This document shows positions 23,728 through 34,673 of a stretch of 64,000 bases of DNA, piece by piece; the first letter of the stretch is position 1; the number at the start of each line of letters is the position of its first letter. Made by a program: the position numbers and the translations under genes. Location of the stretch: assembly GCA_019916065.1 (NCBI GenBank), contig CM034233.1, forward strand, positions 26,981,936-27,045,935, given 5' to 3'. Below the pieces are notes generated by a model, which was given only the letters and a program-made list of their open reading frames with translations, did no database searches and was not told the origin of the DNA. The stretch comes from Vitellaria paradoxa (lineage: Eukaryota; Streptophyta; Magnoliopsida; Ericales; Sapotaceae).

Positions 23728-25108
23728 TACACAAACAGATTTTGTGGTTAGGGAAGATGGGTTACTCTGTTATGGTAGTAGAGTTTGTGTACCAGAAAAC
23801 TCAAAATTAAAAAGGAAAATTTTGGATAAGGCACACCATTCTCCTTATGTTATGCATCTTGGAAGTACAAAGATGTATTGAGATTTGCGAGAACATTACT
23901 GGTGGCCTAGTATGAAACGGGAAATTGCAGAATTTATTGCTAGATGTTTGACTTGTCAACAAGTAAAAGCGGAACATCAAAGTCTTGCTGGGTTACTACA
24001 GCCACTCCCTATTCTAGAGTGGAAATGAGAACATATTACTATCGATTTGATTGTTGGATTGCCACGTACTAAAAGAGGTTTTGATTCTATTTGGGTGATC
24101 GTTGATAGGTTAACCAAGTCAACTCATTTCTTACCTGTGAAATCTAACTATACGACTGATAAGTATGCTGCATTGTATGTTAAGGAGATTGTGAGGTTGC
24201 TTGGTGCACCTGTGTCGATTGTGGCTGATAGAGACCTAAAATTTATGTCTAGATTCTGGCCTAGTTTACAATAAGCTATGGGAACGACTTTAAAATTTAG
24301 TACCGCATTTCATCCTCAAACAGATGAACAATCTGAGAGAACAATTCAGACCTTAGAGGACATGCTACGAGCTTGTGTGTTAGAATTTAAGGAAAATTGG
24401 GATGATTTGTTGCCATTAATGGAATTTGCCTATAATAATAGTTTTCATTCAAGTATTGGCATGGCACCATTTGAAGCTTTGTATGGCCATAAATGTAGAA
24501 CTCCAATTTGTTGGAATGAAGTGGGAGAAAGGAAGTTACTTGGGCTAGAATTAGTGCAAAACACAGTAGATAAAGTGAAGGTGATCTGAGATAAATTGAA
24601 GATAGCCCAGAGTCGGCAGAAAAGCTATGCAGATAACCGCAGATGAGGGTTGGAATTCGTTGTGGGTGATCGAGTATTTCTTAGAGTTTCTCCTTGGAAA
24701 GGCGTATTAAGATTTGGTAAAAAGGGAAAATTAAGCCCTCGTTACATTAGACCTTATGAGATTATACAAAGAGTTGGGAAAACTGCATACAGATTGGCTT
24801 TATCTCTAGAATTGTCTAGACTCCATGACGTGTTCCATATGTCAATGCTACGTAAGTATATTCCTGATCCATCTCATGTATTAGTCTCCCAACCAATTGA
24901 ACTGAAAGAAGATCTATCTTATACGGAGGAGCCGGTGTAAATTTTGGATAGAAGGGATCAAATTTTGCTGAATAAGATAATACCATTAGTGAAAGTATTG
25001 TGGAAAAGTCACACTGTGGATGAGGCCTCTTGGGAAAGTGAGGAGAATATGCGAATGTAATACCCATACCTATTTCCGCTAGGTAAGAATTTCGAGAACG
25101 AAATTCAT
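23687..25108 (+). pseudogene. Chromovirus integrase with chromodomain-like C-terminus
   Basis: The zinc-binding HHCC part is seen as AHHSPYVMHLGSTKMY and CLTCQQVKAEHQ (23833-23972). The catalytic core follows with [30 protein letters not shown] and FHPQTDEQSERTIQTLEDML (Asp, Asp, Glu), then the GPY-like region with SPRYIRPYEIIQRVGKTAYRLAL, and LSRLHDVFHMSMLRKY. The end IIPLVKVLWKSHTVDEASWE near 24977-25040 is the chromodomain-like tail that in chromoviruses guides insertion to marked chromatin. In-frame stops at about 23879, 24026, 24272, 24587 and 24643 break it; they read mostly as TGA or TAA where CGA, TGG or CAA is expected. Confidence 0.9.
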
Positions 25109-25109
25109 T

Positions 25110-25120
25110 AAGGAGAAGAA
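25110..25120 (+). promoter_or_regulatory. Polypurine tract
   Basis: AAGGAGAAGAA lies three bases before the 3' LTR, the place where plus-strand DNA synthesis is primed. Confidence 0.8.
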
Positions 25121-25123
25121 AAT

Positions 25124-25281
25124 TGTGACATCTTGAATTTTTATTCTATACGTTAAATTTTATTTTTTAAGAAAATATTGATATTTTATATTTAGGTAGA
25201 GAATTTAGTAATGTCCACCCTATTTAAGGGATTAAATGTATCCTAAAATAATTAAATGTATCCTAAAATAGGGATGTGACA
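25124..25281 (+). repeat. 3' LTR of the chromovirus, reduced to 158 bp
   Basis: It starts TGTGACATCTTGAATTTTTA and ends AAATAGGGATGTGACA like the 5' LTR but has only the first 40 or so and last 110 bases. The deletion junction lies in TAAATTTTATTTTTTAAG, where the 5' LTR has TAATTTTATTTTTTA near its start and TAAATTTTATATTTTAAG near its end, so microhomology-driven loss is likely. A short ATTAAATGTATCCTAAAATA segment near the end is duplicated. Confidence 0.9.
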
Positions 25282-25286
25282 AGAAG
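25282..25286 (+). repeat. Target-site duplication AGAAG, right copy
   Basis: Same five bases as 17605-17609. Confidence 0.95.
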
Positions 25287-26825
25287 GCTCAATTGCAGAG
25301 GCATATGTTGTAAAAGAATGTCTTGCCTTCTGCTCAATGTATCTTAACGAGACTAAAACTGTGTACAACAGAGAAGAACGAAATGTTGATGGTGGTGATC
25401 GTGGCCCTGGGTTGGCAATATTCACTCAAAGTGTCCGTTCTATTCTTCCTATTTATCGACCACATGACATTTCCATTAAAGAACGGGAGATGGCTCATTT
25501 GTTTGTCCTTTACAACAGTTTTGAAATCGATCCATATTTGGAGTACGTTTTCATATAGATGTCTTTCTTATTTAATAAATTAGCAATTAATTATAATTTT
25601 TATTACATAATTTCTTTGTTTAAATAGGGAGCACGAATGCATTTTGGAAGCTAAAAGTACAAGGGACATCATGAAGAGGCATATGACGTTGTTCCCTAAT
25701 TGGTTTAAATGCCGTGTAAGATATAATTGTAATATGTCATTTTCACCTAATTAACCTCAAATCAATTAATGTGCATTACTTTTCATTATATAGATGAATC
25801 ACTTGACATCTAAGGGGTCGCCAGAAGCCACTGATGAATTATGGTCATTAGCTAATGGCCCTAATCCAATAATAAGTCTATATTCAGGTTGCATATCTAA
25901 TAGTGTTCGATTCCATACAAAAGACTTAGAAAATCGTCGAAGAAGCCAAAATAGTGGGGTGACAATTGAAGGAGACCACAAAGGGAAAGCTCATAACTTC
26001 TATGGCTTTTTGTGTAAAGTATGGGAAATGAGATATATGTTTGATCATCATGTAGTCTTGTTTTAGTGTGAATGGTTTGATACTGCAAGTAGTAAGACTA
26101 TATGCACGGATGCACATTACACTATCATAGATGCTGGAAGTCGATGGTATAAAGATGACCCATTTGTTTTACCAAATCAAGTGAAACAAGTTTTTTATGT
26201 CAATGATACAAAATTAGGGGGTAATTGGAAAGTTGTACAACATATTGAACGACGTGTAATATGGAATATACTAGAAATAATGAGTGAGGAGATACATAAT
26301 GAAGAAATAGGTGATGTGTTCCAACAAGATGAAACCACCGATATTCCTCCTATTGTTATTGAAGATCAAATTGGAGATGAGTTATGCGAAAATGATATTG
26401 AAGCTGAAATAATCCAAAATGACTTCATTAACACAGAGAGGCAGGCGCGTGATGATCATTTTGGGCATGATAATTTCATATGTGATGAGGACCAGGATTT
26501 TGTGGGAATGGAGCATAATGTTGATGAAGACGAGTTCCATTATGATTCTTGAGTCCAAGGGCGATTATGAGTCGAGCAATGATTATGATATGGAGCCTTG
26601 ATTTCATTGTAAGTTGTTTTTTCCCCCCTTTTTTCAAGGTAAAATAGGATTTTACTCTAATGGATGAATTTGTAAAATGTGGGAAAAGGTTGAATCAAAC
26701 TTCCTTCTCTTATTTGAAAAAATTTCTTATTATGTTTTATTTTGTTTTAGAATAATTATAATTTTGATTAAATAAAAGTGTTTACTAACATATTCTTTGC
26801 ATCTAATGTTGTATAGGTTGTCGAT

Positions 26826-28525
26826 ATGCCAACTGATAGAAGAATAGGATCTAGTCGGCGGTCGACTACTGATGCTACGCATTCGACCGAGTCACCGAGT
26901 GCTGTTGATGGATTGTTACCATTAGGATCACCTGTGATTGAAGAGGCAGCTACATCAGGAGAATCACCTTGTGTTGGCAGCAGTAATTTTGTTTTAGTAT
27001 CTGTTTTTTTAATTTTATTATTCAATTATATTTATTTGATTATTAATTATTTGGTATAATGACAGCTTCTCCAGTAAGATTACGTGCTCGTGGCTCTACA
27101 AAAGGTAAAGGTGTGCAGCGGGAAGTGGATAAAAATAAAGGAAAGAAGCTTCAAGTTGAAGTTTGCCCAATAGCATGCACATTCGTGGGGAAAAATGCCA
27201 CAAAGATTGCTAATCAACTCGGTGTGTAGATCCGTCTTTCAGCACCATTACAGGGCGTTAATACTTGGACCCAAATTGATAGAGGCAGTAAGGACGCCAT
27301 CATTCAAAATGTGTTGGTAATGCGTTATTTCAATTATGTATTTTTATTAAGTTTATATATAAGTTTTTGTGTTTCTAATTAACGCTAAGGATGTTATCCA
27401 TGATATATTGCAGCTAATGTTTGACATTAAAGATTTTCATGAGCAATATGTTCAAGAGGCCATCGAAAAAAAATGTTACTCATTATACAAGGATTAGCGA
27501 TTCTATTGGAAGAAAAGGTACTTAGAGTTGTTAAATGAGGGAAAGGACCCTTATGTTAATGCCCTTGACCCAGGAAGACAAGAAGATTGGAAGCATATGA
27601 TAGACATTTTATGGATTTGATAAGCATCAGGTAATTTAGTAGTCACCATTTTGAATTCTAAAAGACATTTACATAAGTACATGATTTACTAATTAAGTTA
27701 TTTTTTAAGAAACGAGCGGACTAAGCAAAGAATAACCGTGCTCAATTGCCTTACAATCATACGTCTGGATCCTAATCATTTCCAGCAAAATTATCCCTTC
27801 TGGTAATATGTTAGTTTTTAAGTTACTTTTAACATTATATTTTTGATTTTTAGCTTTAAATTTGCATTCTCTCACTATTACTTATTAAATAGACTGAGAA
27901 ACTTGGAGATGAGGGTCTCCCATTTTCAACATTTTACCAAGACACCCATTAGAGTAAGAAGAAGAATGATTACATCCATCCACAATGTCAACAAAATTAT
28001 GTATGCCATATTTAATTTTTTTACAATTATGTTCTTTTATTTCACTTCCCATTAATATTATATGAATTGATTTTTATTTGTTTCAATAATGTATAGGATG
28101 AAATTGTTAGACGTGAGACTGAGGCAGCAGAGTAAGGTGAGCCACGCTATGCACCAGAGCAACTCTCTCAAATGGTGCTTAGAGAAAGATCAGGTTATTT
28201 GCTCAGGTTTGGGAAAGGTCCAAAGCCATCCTCCTCAATAAGATCTATAGCGTCATCTAAAGTATGTTACACCGAGATTGAAAAGCTGAAGGCACAAATT
28301 GAAGAACAAAATGAGCGGATGCGACAATATGAGGAGGATAGAAGAAATTATGAAGAGGAAAAAAGAAAGATGGAAGAGGAAAGGAGAAGAATGGAAGACG
28401 ATATGAGAAAGATAGAAGAAGATAGGAGGGCGAAGGATGAGGAGACACAAAAACAATTTCAACAAATATTTGCGATGATGCGAGATAAATTTCGTGAAGG
28501 TGGTTCGGGGGGCACATCTACCTGA
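26826..28525 (+). pseudogene. Second CACTA gene (Ptta/En/Spm plant transposase-like), coiled-coil end
   Basis: It follows the transposase by about 280 bp. The start MPTDRRIGSSRRSTTDATHS at 26826 is serine/threonine rich. After an intron near 27000-27065 come RLRARGSTKGKGVQREVDKN, then FDIKDFHEQYVQEAIEKKCY and KKRYLELLNEGKDPY at 27420-27555, NNRAQLPYNHTSGS near 27737, and from 28172 LRERSGYLLRFGKGPKPS leading into a long charged coiled coil (EEDRRNYEEEKRKMEEERRR). This order matches the En/Spm TNPA-like plant family, whose product binds subterminal repeats and assists transposition. Several stops (for example in KKRAD*AKNNRA) and frameshifts show decay. Exon borders are approximate. Confidence 0.75.
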
Positions 28526-29400
28526 TTTGGTACGTAACTTTACTCTCTAGATGTCTATGTTTTTTTTTCTATATTTTTATATTATCATCAAAAAAGAAAT
28601 GAAAACAAATGTTTAAAGACTGTCAGTTTGATTAAGCATTTCATACATAAATGCATTTACTCAAATAGAAAAATTTCATAACCACCAGTTATAGTGAATA
28701 GCTCATTTGCACAATTTTGCTTGTGATCCATTTGTCACTTATCCCTAATGACGTCTAAAGTATTTCAATGAATGATTGTGTTTTTTCTATTCTTATTAAG
28801 TTAGAGAAGAGCACACATTCCTATTACTTACATCTTGCATGCTTTTGATGTTTGGAATTTGAAAAAAGAACGATCTCTATAATTGTCTTGAATCTATTAA
28901 CATTTTATTAAACTCCTCCAAATGAAGCATAAGAAGTGTATAACTTATTCCAGATGTCTTCCAATTGTAGGGAATGGTAATTAGCCAATTTTGAAGAAGA
29001 TGGCTCAAAAGAAAACAGCTCTTCCTCAAAAAGGAAAAAAAATCTAATGACACCTTTGCTCAGGGAGAGAGTTAAAGCAACTTTCTTTGCTTAGGAATTG
29101 ATTTCTCTTATGTATTCAAGCTTAAATACTTCCTTTGGTTGATCTAATCATTTTCATTTGCTAGTTTGTTTTTCTATTTTTGAAACCACCTTGTTCTCTT
29201 TGGCTAGTATGTGAATTTTGGAGACAAATGTTTTATTAATTTTAAGGTGTAGGATATTTAATTTGGAAGTGTTCATGCTATATAATTTGATGGTGGATGT
29301 TTTGTTGGTTTGTTGATGGTGAATGATTTGTATGCAATATTACAGGGAATTGAATTCTGTACAGGAAAAAAGTTCAAGAAACAAAAAAAGTCTGATTGAT
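28526..29400. other. Non-coding part of the CACTA element
   Basis: Untranslated and spacer sequence between the coiled-coil gene and the right subterminal array. No coding frame or known motif is visible. Confidence 0.6.
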
Positions 29401-29947
29401 TTTTTTTTTTTTTAGAATTGCCGACCAATTGGTCAAGGAATGAGAGAATTACCAACCATATAGTCGGGGAAAGATTTCATAGTTTTCCACTTGACTTTTT
29501 TTTTTTTTTTTTGCCGTCTAGTTTGTCGACAAAGATTGATTGTAATAATTTAGAAGGCTAATTGGCGACCAAATGTTTGGTCGGGAAAAAACTATTTGTT
29601 GACTAAATGTTCTAACATTTGCCGACCAATTGGTCGGGGAAAGTCTAACCTTTGTCGACTAATTGGTCGGGATAGGTTTGATCTTTGCTGACCAATTAGT
29701 CAGTAAAAGTCTAACATTTGCCGACCAATTGGTCGGGAAAAGTCTACAATGGCCGACTAGATTGTTGTCGGGAAATATCGCAATATTTAGCAACCAAATG
29801 GTGTTTTTGGTCGGGAAAAGTTTCCCCGACTAACCTTCACCGACCAAATGCTGACCAAGTTAAATTGGTCAATAAAAGTTTTGTCGACCAAATTTTGACC
29901 TTCATAGACTAATTTTTTGGTTGGCAAATGTGTGATATCTTGTAGTG
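29401..29947 (+). repeat. Right terminal and subterminal region of the CACTA element
   Basis: Ten or more copies of the palindromic motif and variants, including perfect CCGACCAATTGGTCGG at 29632-29647 and 29721-29736. It ends in TGTGATATCTTGTAGTG (29931-29947), the inverted terminal repeat. Confidence 0.85.
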
Positions 29948-30618
29948 TGGGCCTTAGGCTAAATTTTCTAACCCAACTCCGAGAATAAATCCAATCATTC
30001 AGATCAAATCTCAGGTGTAAATATTTAATTGACACAATTTCTCAATAAATAATTAAAACAAAATACTAAATATTACCTAATTATTGTTTTTGAAGCTGAG
30101 AAATTGAAATATTACCTGCTTATTAATTTTAGAACTTCGAACGCTTCGAGTTAAAAATAAATAAATAAAAAATAAATAAATACCAAATGTTACACGCACC
30201 CAACCTCACACGCACGATTACATAGGATGGTGAGGCGTTAGAAGACGAGATGGACACCTGGCGAGCTTCTAAGATGCGTGGGCATGTTGAATCTCCAATG
30301 GTCTATCCACCCACACACAATATATAATATCAACAAGTGGAAACTAATTAAAAAAAAAAAACCCAAAAACTCACATTGTCATCTGGACCTCCGCATGATC
30401 ACTGTTTGAATAGCCTATTGTGCGGATGGCCATGTGCATAAGTCATTATATATGCGAACAGGCGTTCATTTTCGGCTCAGAAAAATTTCTTAGTGTTAAA
30501 CATATAAATCAAGTACAAATAACATTATAATAAACTCTAATTAGATAATTCCAAAATAAAAAAATCATAATAGGATAATAATAAAATTTGAGTTAAAATA
30601 TCATAATAGGACATCACA
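29948..30618. other. Flank between the CACTA and hAT elements, no gene
   Basis: AT-rich. The first part (GGGCCTTAGGCTAAATTTTC) may continue the LTR-like sequence left of the CACTA element. No coding frame. Confidence 0.5.
30611..30618 (+). repeat. 8-bp target-site duplication of the first hAT, left copy
   Basis: ACATCACA, against ATATCACA at 42811-42818 (7 of 8). An 8-bp duplication is typical for hAT. Confidence 0.85.
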
Positions 30619-30775
30619 TAGGGGTGTAAATCGGGCTGACCCGGCCCGACCCAACCCGGGAATTCGGGCCGACCCACCCCTATGCCGACCCGCCCCTGCC
30701 GCCCCAGCTGATCTTCGGGTCGGGTCAAGGGTCACGCCACCCGCCCCTGACCCGCCCCAACCGACCCGGCATATT
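30619..30775. repeat. GC-rich left subterminal repeats of the hAT element
   Basis: Dense GACCCGGCCCGACCC-like motifs in an otherwise very AT-rich window, matched by inverted motifs at the right end. Such subterminal repeats bind hAT transposase. Confidence 0.75.
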
Positions 30776-31063
30776 TTAATATTTTTTTATTTTTTTTAAA
30801 GAAAATAAAAAAATAAAACTCAAACAAACACATTAAAATCATTATTGATAAAAATTAAAGTTTATTACACAACAACCAATTATATAATTAATATTAAATT
30901 TAAAATTACAATTTATAAATGTAGAATTATAAAAAAAAAAAAAATGATAGAGTAATTAATAGGTGCATCACTTTACGTCTTTTACATCCCAACTAAGTTG
31001 GCACCTATAAGAGTGACTATCATTTGCAAATATTACTTTATCTAAATATATTATTATTCATAA

Positions 31064-32832
31064 CTAGATCCACTAGCGTGTTCTTCTCTTTCACCTAAAT
31101 ACATTGCATCAAAATCAAGGGCAAGTTGCTCTTTTCCGGCATCTTCCTGTTGTCTATTTTTTGTAAGATACCAATCTCATAAACACATCAAAGCTTCTAC
31201 TATCGGAGGGGCCAGTCGACTCCTGAATTGACTGATAATGCGTCCACTAGTACTAAATGCTTGATCGGATGCTACGGTAGAAATTGGAAATGCGAGTATA
31301 TCACGAGCTAAAGCTGAAAGAGTTGGAAACTTTGATTGTTGTCCCTTCCACCAGTCTAAAAGACTGAAATCATCTTCATTTTCTATTGGAGGTGTACCGA
31401 GATAACGTTGGAGGTCGGATGAATTTGAACTTGCACTTGTTGATGCATTTGTCCGTCGAGATGTTATTCTTCTCCAAATAGATGTATTGCCACCAAAGTC
31501 ACGGTGAGAAGAGGACGTTGTGGCCATAGTTGGTTGGACAATTATACGATTGCTATCATACCGACCCAATAGAGTTTGCATTTCCTGTTTAATTTGATAT
31601 AATTGTTCTTTGGCACTTTCATGCCATATATTATCTCTAATAATTGAAAGAAAAGATCTTCTTTATACCTAGGGTCTAAAATAGTAGCAATACCAAAATG
31701 TATAGGAAGTGGGTTAAAATATTTATCAAATTTTTCCTTCATTACAACAACCAAAGAAGAATAATATTCTTGGGCACCATATTTGCTAAATATTTCATCA
31801 ATAACCCCTAATTGATAAATAACAGTAGAAGAAGTAGGATAATAAATTTCATAAAATATTTTAGTAGCAACATCAAAAACATGTAAAAAAATCTTTATAG
31901 AAAATTACATTTGCCCAATCAATTGGCTCAATACTATCTAATCCAACAACATGATTACTTAAAATAAATAAATCAATTGCTTTTTGATATTTAATAGCAA
32001 CTTTTAACATTATATAGGTTGAATTCCATCTTATATTAATTTCCATTGGTAATTTTCTAGTTTTTAAACCAATTTGATTGCATATGCCAGCAAATAGACT
32101 AATTCTTTTTGGAGATCTCATGACACAAACTACAGCTCTTTTTATTTTACAATAAAAGATTCATAAATGTTCAATCCATCATTTACAATTAAATTAAATA
32201 TATGGGCACAACAATGACCACAAAATAATGGACCATTTGCAGACAAAGCATTATTTAAATAATTAAAACAAACATCATTATATGAAACATTGTCTAAAGT
32301 AATAGAAAACATTTTTGTAGATAATTGCCATGATGCAAGTTCATGCAAAATAAGTTCCCTTACGGTGAATTCAGTGAATGGTTGTTCAACTAATTTAAAT
32401 TAAATAATGCGTTTATTATTTTTCAATTTTCATCAATATAATGTGCAGTTATACAAAGATATTCAATATCTTGGTAAGATTTCCACATATCGACAATCAA
32501 GCAAACATTTCCTTCAAAATTAGTAAAATAAGTTCTTAATTCATCCTTTTTTGATTCAAAATCTCATAAAACTTTATTTTTGAAGTATTTCTTGAAAAAA
32601 CCGCGATATTGTGGTGCAAAACTTTCACGAATAAATTCTTCAAAATGTCGATTTTTACTCATTGTAAAGGGTTACTCATCTTTAACAATATATCTAACTA
32701 AATTATTTTGTGCTCTTTCAGGGTCATAAGAAAAAAAAATTTAAACTACCCCCTTCATTACCTAATTGAGTTTGTGTTGTATATGGAAAATATTGATCAA
32801 TTAAACTATTATTGCGAGATCCTGTTGGTGCC
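31064..32832 (-). pseudogene. hAT transposase, main part (RNase H-like core and dimerisation domain)
   Basis: Read on the minus strand from 32827 downward: SLIDQYFP and FFSYDPERAQNNLVRYIV, then FEEFIRESFAPQYRGFFKKY, NVCLIVDMWKSYQDIEYLCI (core), ELASWQLSTKMFSITLDNVSYND, CAHIFNLIVNDGL, EINIRWNSTYIML, a DUF4413-like KEKFDKYFNPLPIHFGIATI, and finally DLQRYLGTPPIENEDDFSLL, DWWKGQQSKFPTLSALARDI and FSTSGRIISQFRSRL (hAT dimerisation, 31177-31450). A TGA stop at 31177-31179 precedes a short readable tail ending near 31064. Several frameshifts and stops separate the segments. The protein would excise and insert the element. The N-terminal zinc finger lies on the far side of the nested retrotransposon. 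Confidence 0.88.
32828..32832 (+). repeat. Target-site duplication GTGCC, left copy
   Basis: Same as 41694-41698, directly next to the LTR start. Confidence 0.93.
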
Positions 32833-34673
32833 TGACCGCTATTAGAAAAATGCGTCTAAATTAACCCCCAAGTGCAAGGGTGTGCGGTGTAGTTTTAACT
32901 CGGTGAGTCCGAGGTCGAATTCACAGGGAGCCTACGTTATTTAGTTTCTAGGTTATAATGGAAATCCTAAATTTGAATGTGAACTAAGTTTGAAGATTAA
33001 TTAAAACTAATTCCTAGGGTTTTGCAAATTTAAAATTCAAATTAAAACAACTTAACAACCTATTAACAAAGTTTCAGCAATTTAACTTTAGATTTTTTAT
33101 TTCAAGTAATTAAATATTAGCTAAAAGGATTTTTCCTAATTTAAATGCGCTTCAAAATAATCTAATCTAAAAACTGCAATGTAAACACTTCAATTAAATC
33201 AACCGAAGGCAATTTGATTAATAAGAAATAAATTTAAGAAGTCCTTGATCCAACTATCAATTCCGGGTAACTTACGTCTTCACTATGGGATGTGTTGTAA
33301 TACTTGCATTAAAACCTAAATTAGGATTTGTTTGAAAGTTATTGAGAAAGTTTTAATCATAAATTTTTACCAGTGATTACAGAGAATATAGTAAAAAACT
33401 TTTGTTTCCGAAGGGTTTTCAAACAATCCTATTCGAATTCGGATTCAAATCCAATTCTTCTAGTTTATCCAAAATTATTAAGAAAATTTTAATCGAAAAC
33501 CTTTACTAATGATTACAAAAACTATAGTCAAAGGTTTTCGTTTCGAAAGTTTTTGAAACAAACCAATTCAAATTAGGATTCAAAATCTGAATTTTCAGTT
33601 CTTCAAAATTATTAAGAAAATTTTAATTGAAAACCCTTACCAGTGATTACAGAGAATATAGTCAAAGGTTTCGTTTCGAAAGTTTTTGAAAGATACTAAA
33701 ATAGGTTTAAACATTGTAGACCCCTACGCATGAGTTTTCGCAAACCATGCGAAGGGTCTACGCACATCCCATAGATCAGAGTAACCTACCCTTCCTTGAT
33801 TCGTTGAATCAAGAACTAGGGTTTTACGCTAACATAACTTTAAAACGAAATAAAATCAATCATCGAACACATATTTAAAGAATCTAAAGAATAAGATGAA
33901 GAAACAATATTATTAAAATGAAGAACGAAAGTAAAACATACTCTGAAATCAACACTGAAACGGAGTATTAAACGACTACGGCTGTAACAAAAACTACGAA
34001 GGCTTCGAAGATCCATAAAAAGCATTACACGAACATTAAAACTCTCTAAAAACTATCTAAAACTCTAAAAAGAATGAAAAAACTAAACTAAGGCTATGTA
34101 AAACTAAATTATGACTCCCCTAGGGTCGGCCATGTAGCATGGGTTATAAAGAAGTTGCAAGGAAAACCCTAAAAGACGGAATTAAGCCGCGCATGCATAA
34201 CACACTGTGGTCTGGACCATTTGGCAGGGGGTCCGGACCACAGAAACTTTGCTCTTCAAGTTCTACTTCTCGTTTGCTACTTCTGGTAGCTTTCTGTTCT
34301 CAACTTCTAATGCGATTTTGACCTTGAAGATGATGGATTCAGGCTTTGGCTAAAACACGAAAGTTGTAGCCCTTTGAGTCTTCTTTCCCAACCCAAAAAG
34401 AATCAGGTCAATTGGAATTGTGAGTAAAAAGATATGATCAAAATACTAACAGGGTGTTAAGCTGGAATTTCAGCTGCACACCACTTCAACCATCTTGAAC
34501 TTCAGACCATCGTTTTCCTCCTCGGCAGCCACTTTCATCGCTGCTAATCTCACTTATTTTTTCCTTTTCCCTACAATTAAGAAAATAATAATAAAACTTC
34601 AAAATAAACTACTTAAATGCATCAAAAGTTATACAAAAGTGGAGTTTGTAATAGCACTTTTTAAGTGCAATCA
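32833..34673 (-). repeat. 3' LTR of the Athila/Tat-like element
   Basis: 1841 bp, aligned with 39870-41693 throughout with scattered substitutions and small indels. It contains an internal repeated ATTACAGAGAATATAGTCAAA-type unit (about 33374, 33513, 33647) and a hairpin at 34205-34243. Confidence 0.93.

Larger units (their letters stand above)
17610..25281 (+). mobile_element. Ty3/gypsy chromovirus (Tekay/Del-like), decayed
   Basis: Complete LTR to LTR organisation: 5' LTR 17610-19299, initiator-Met primer site 19303-19315, leader ORF, gag, protease, RT, RNase H, integrase, chromodomain-like end, purine tract, and 3' LTR 25124-25281. Order PR-RT-RH-IN and a C-terminal chromodomain-like segment place it with plant chromoviruses. 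The 5-bp target duplication AGAAG is perfect. The two LTRs differ greatly in length because the 3' copy has lost about 1.5 kb. Coding parts carry many stops and small frameshifts. Confidence 0.95.
16117..26552 (+). pseudogene. TNP2-type CACTA transposase, 5'-truncated and split by a retrotransposon
   Basis: The protein would cut and join CACTA ends in the nucleus. Recognisable segments: HPEFARDLRNVRLGLATDGF at 16117 onward, then PPWKCMKEQ, SGYNFQMCAIIMWTINDFPA and GNLSGW (Transposase_21 core); NWNKQSILFELPYW and HNFDVMHIEK at 16778-16868; HGKSKNTPKARMDL to 17286; a DUF4218-like part to 17458; CPEGSIAEAYVVKECL across the chromovirus insertion; and a DUF4216-like part with HNFYGFL and CEWFD at 25794-26150, ending in an acidic tail at 26552. 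Inferred introns: 17459-17559 (donor GT now AT), 25543-25627 and 25716-25793 (both GT..AG). Damage: missing N-terminus, frameshifts near 16735 and 17286, stop at 26064-26066, and the retrotransposon at 17610-25281. Family identity is certain from order and motifs. Confidence 0.88.
14958..29947 (+). mobile_element. CACTA (En/Spm) transposon, interrupted
   Basis: The left end CACTGCAAGAAATCACA and the right end (read inverted) CACTACAAGATATCACA match at 15 of 17 positions and carry the CACTA-type start. Both ends are followed inward by arrays of a palindromic motif (CCGACCAATTGGTCGG and variants). Inside are a TNP2-type transposase and a second coiled-coil gene in the order expected for plant CACTA elements. 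A 7672-bp chromovirus sits in the transposase, so the element itself is about 7.3 kb. The flanks are GCC on the left and TGG on the right, so a 3-bp target duplication is not clean. Both genes are broken, so the copy is not autonomous. Confidence 0.88.

Noticed and set aside
28253..28517. Long minus-strand frames opposite the coiled-coil gene
   Set aside because: They are the complement of a highly repetitive Glu/Arg/Lys coding stretch; composition, not a gene.
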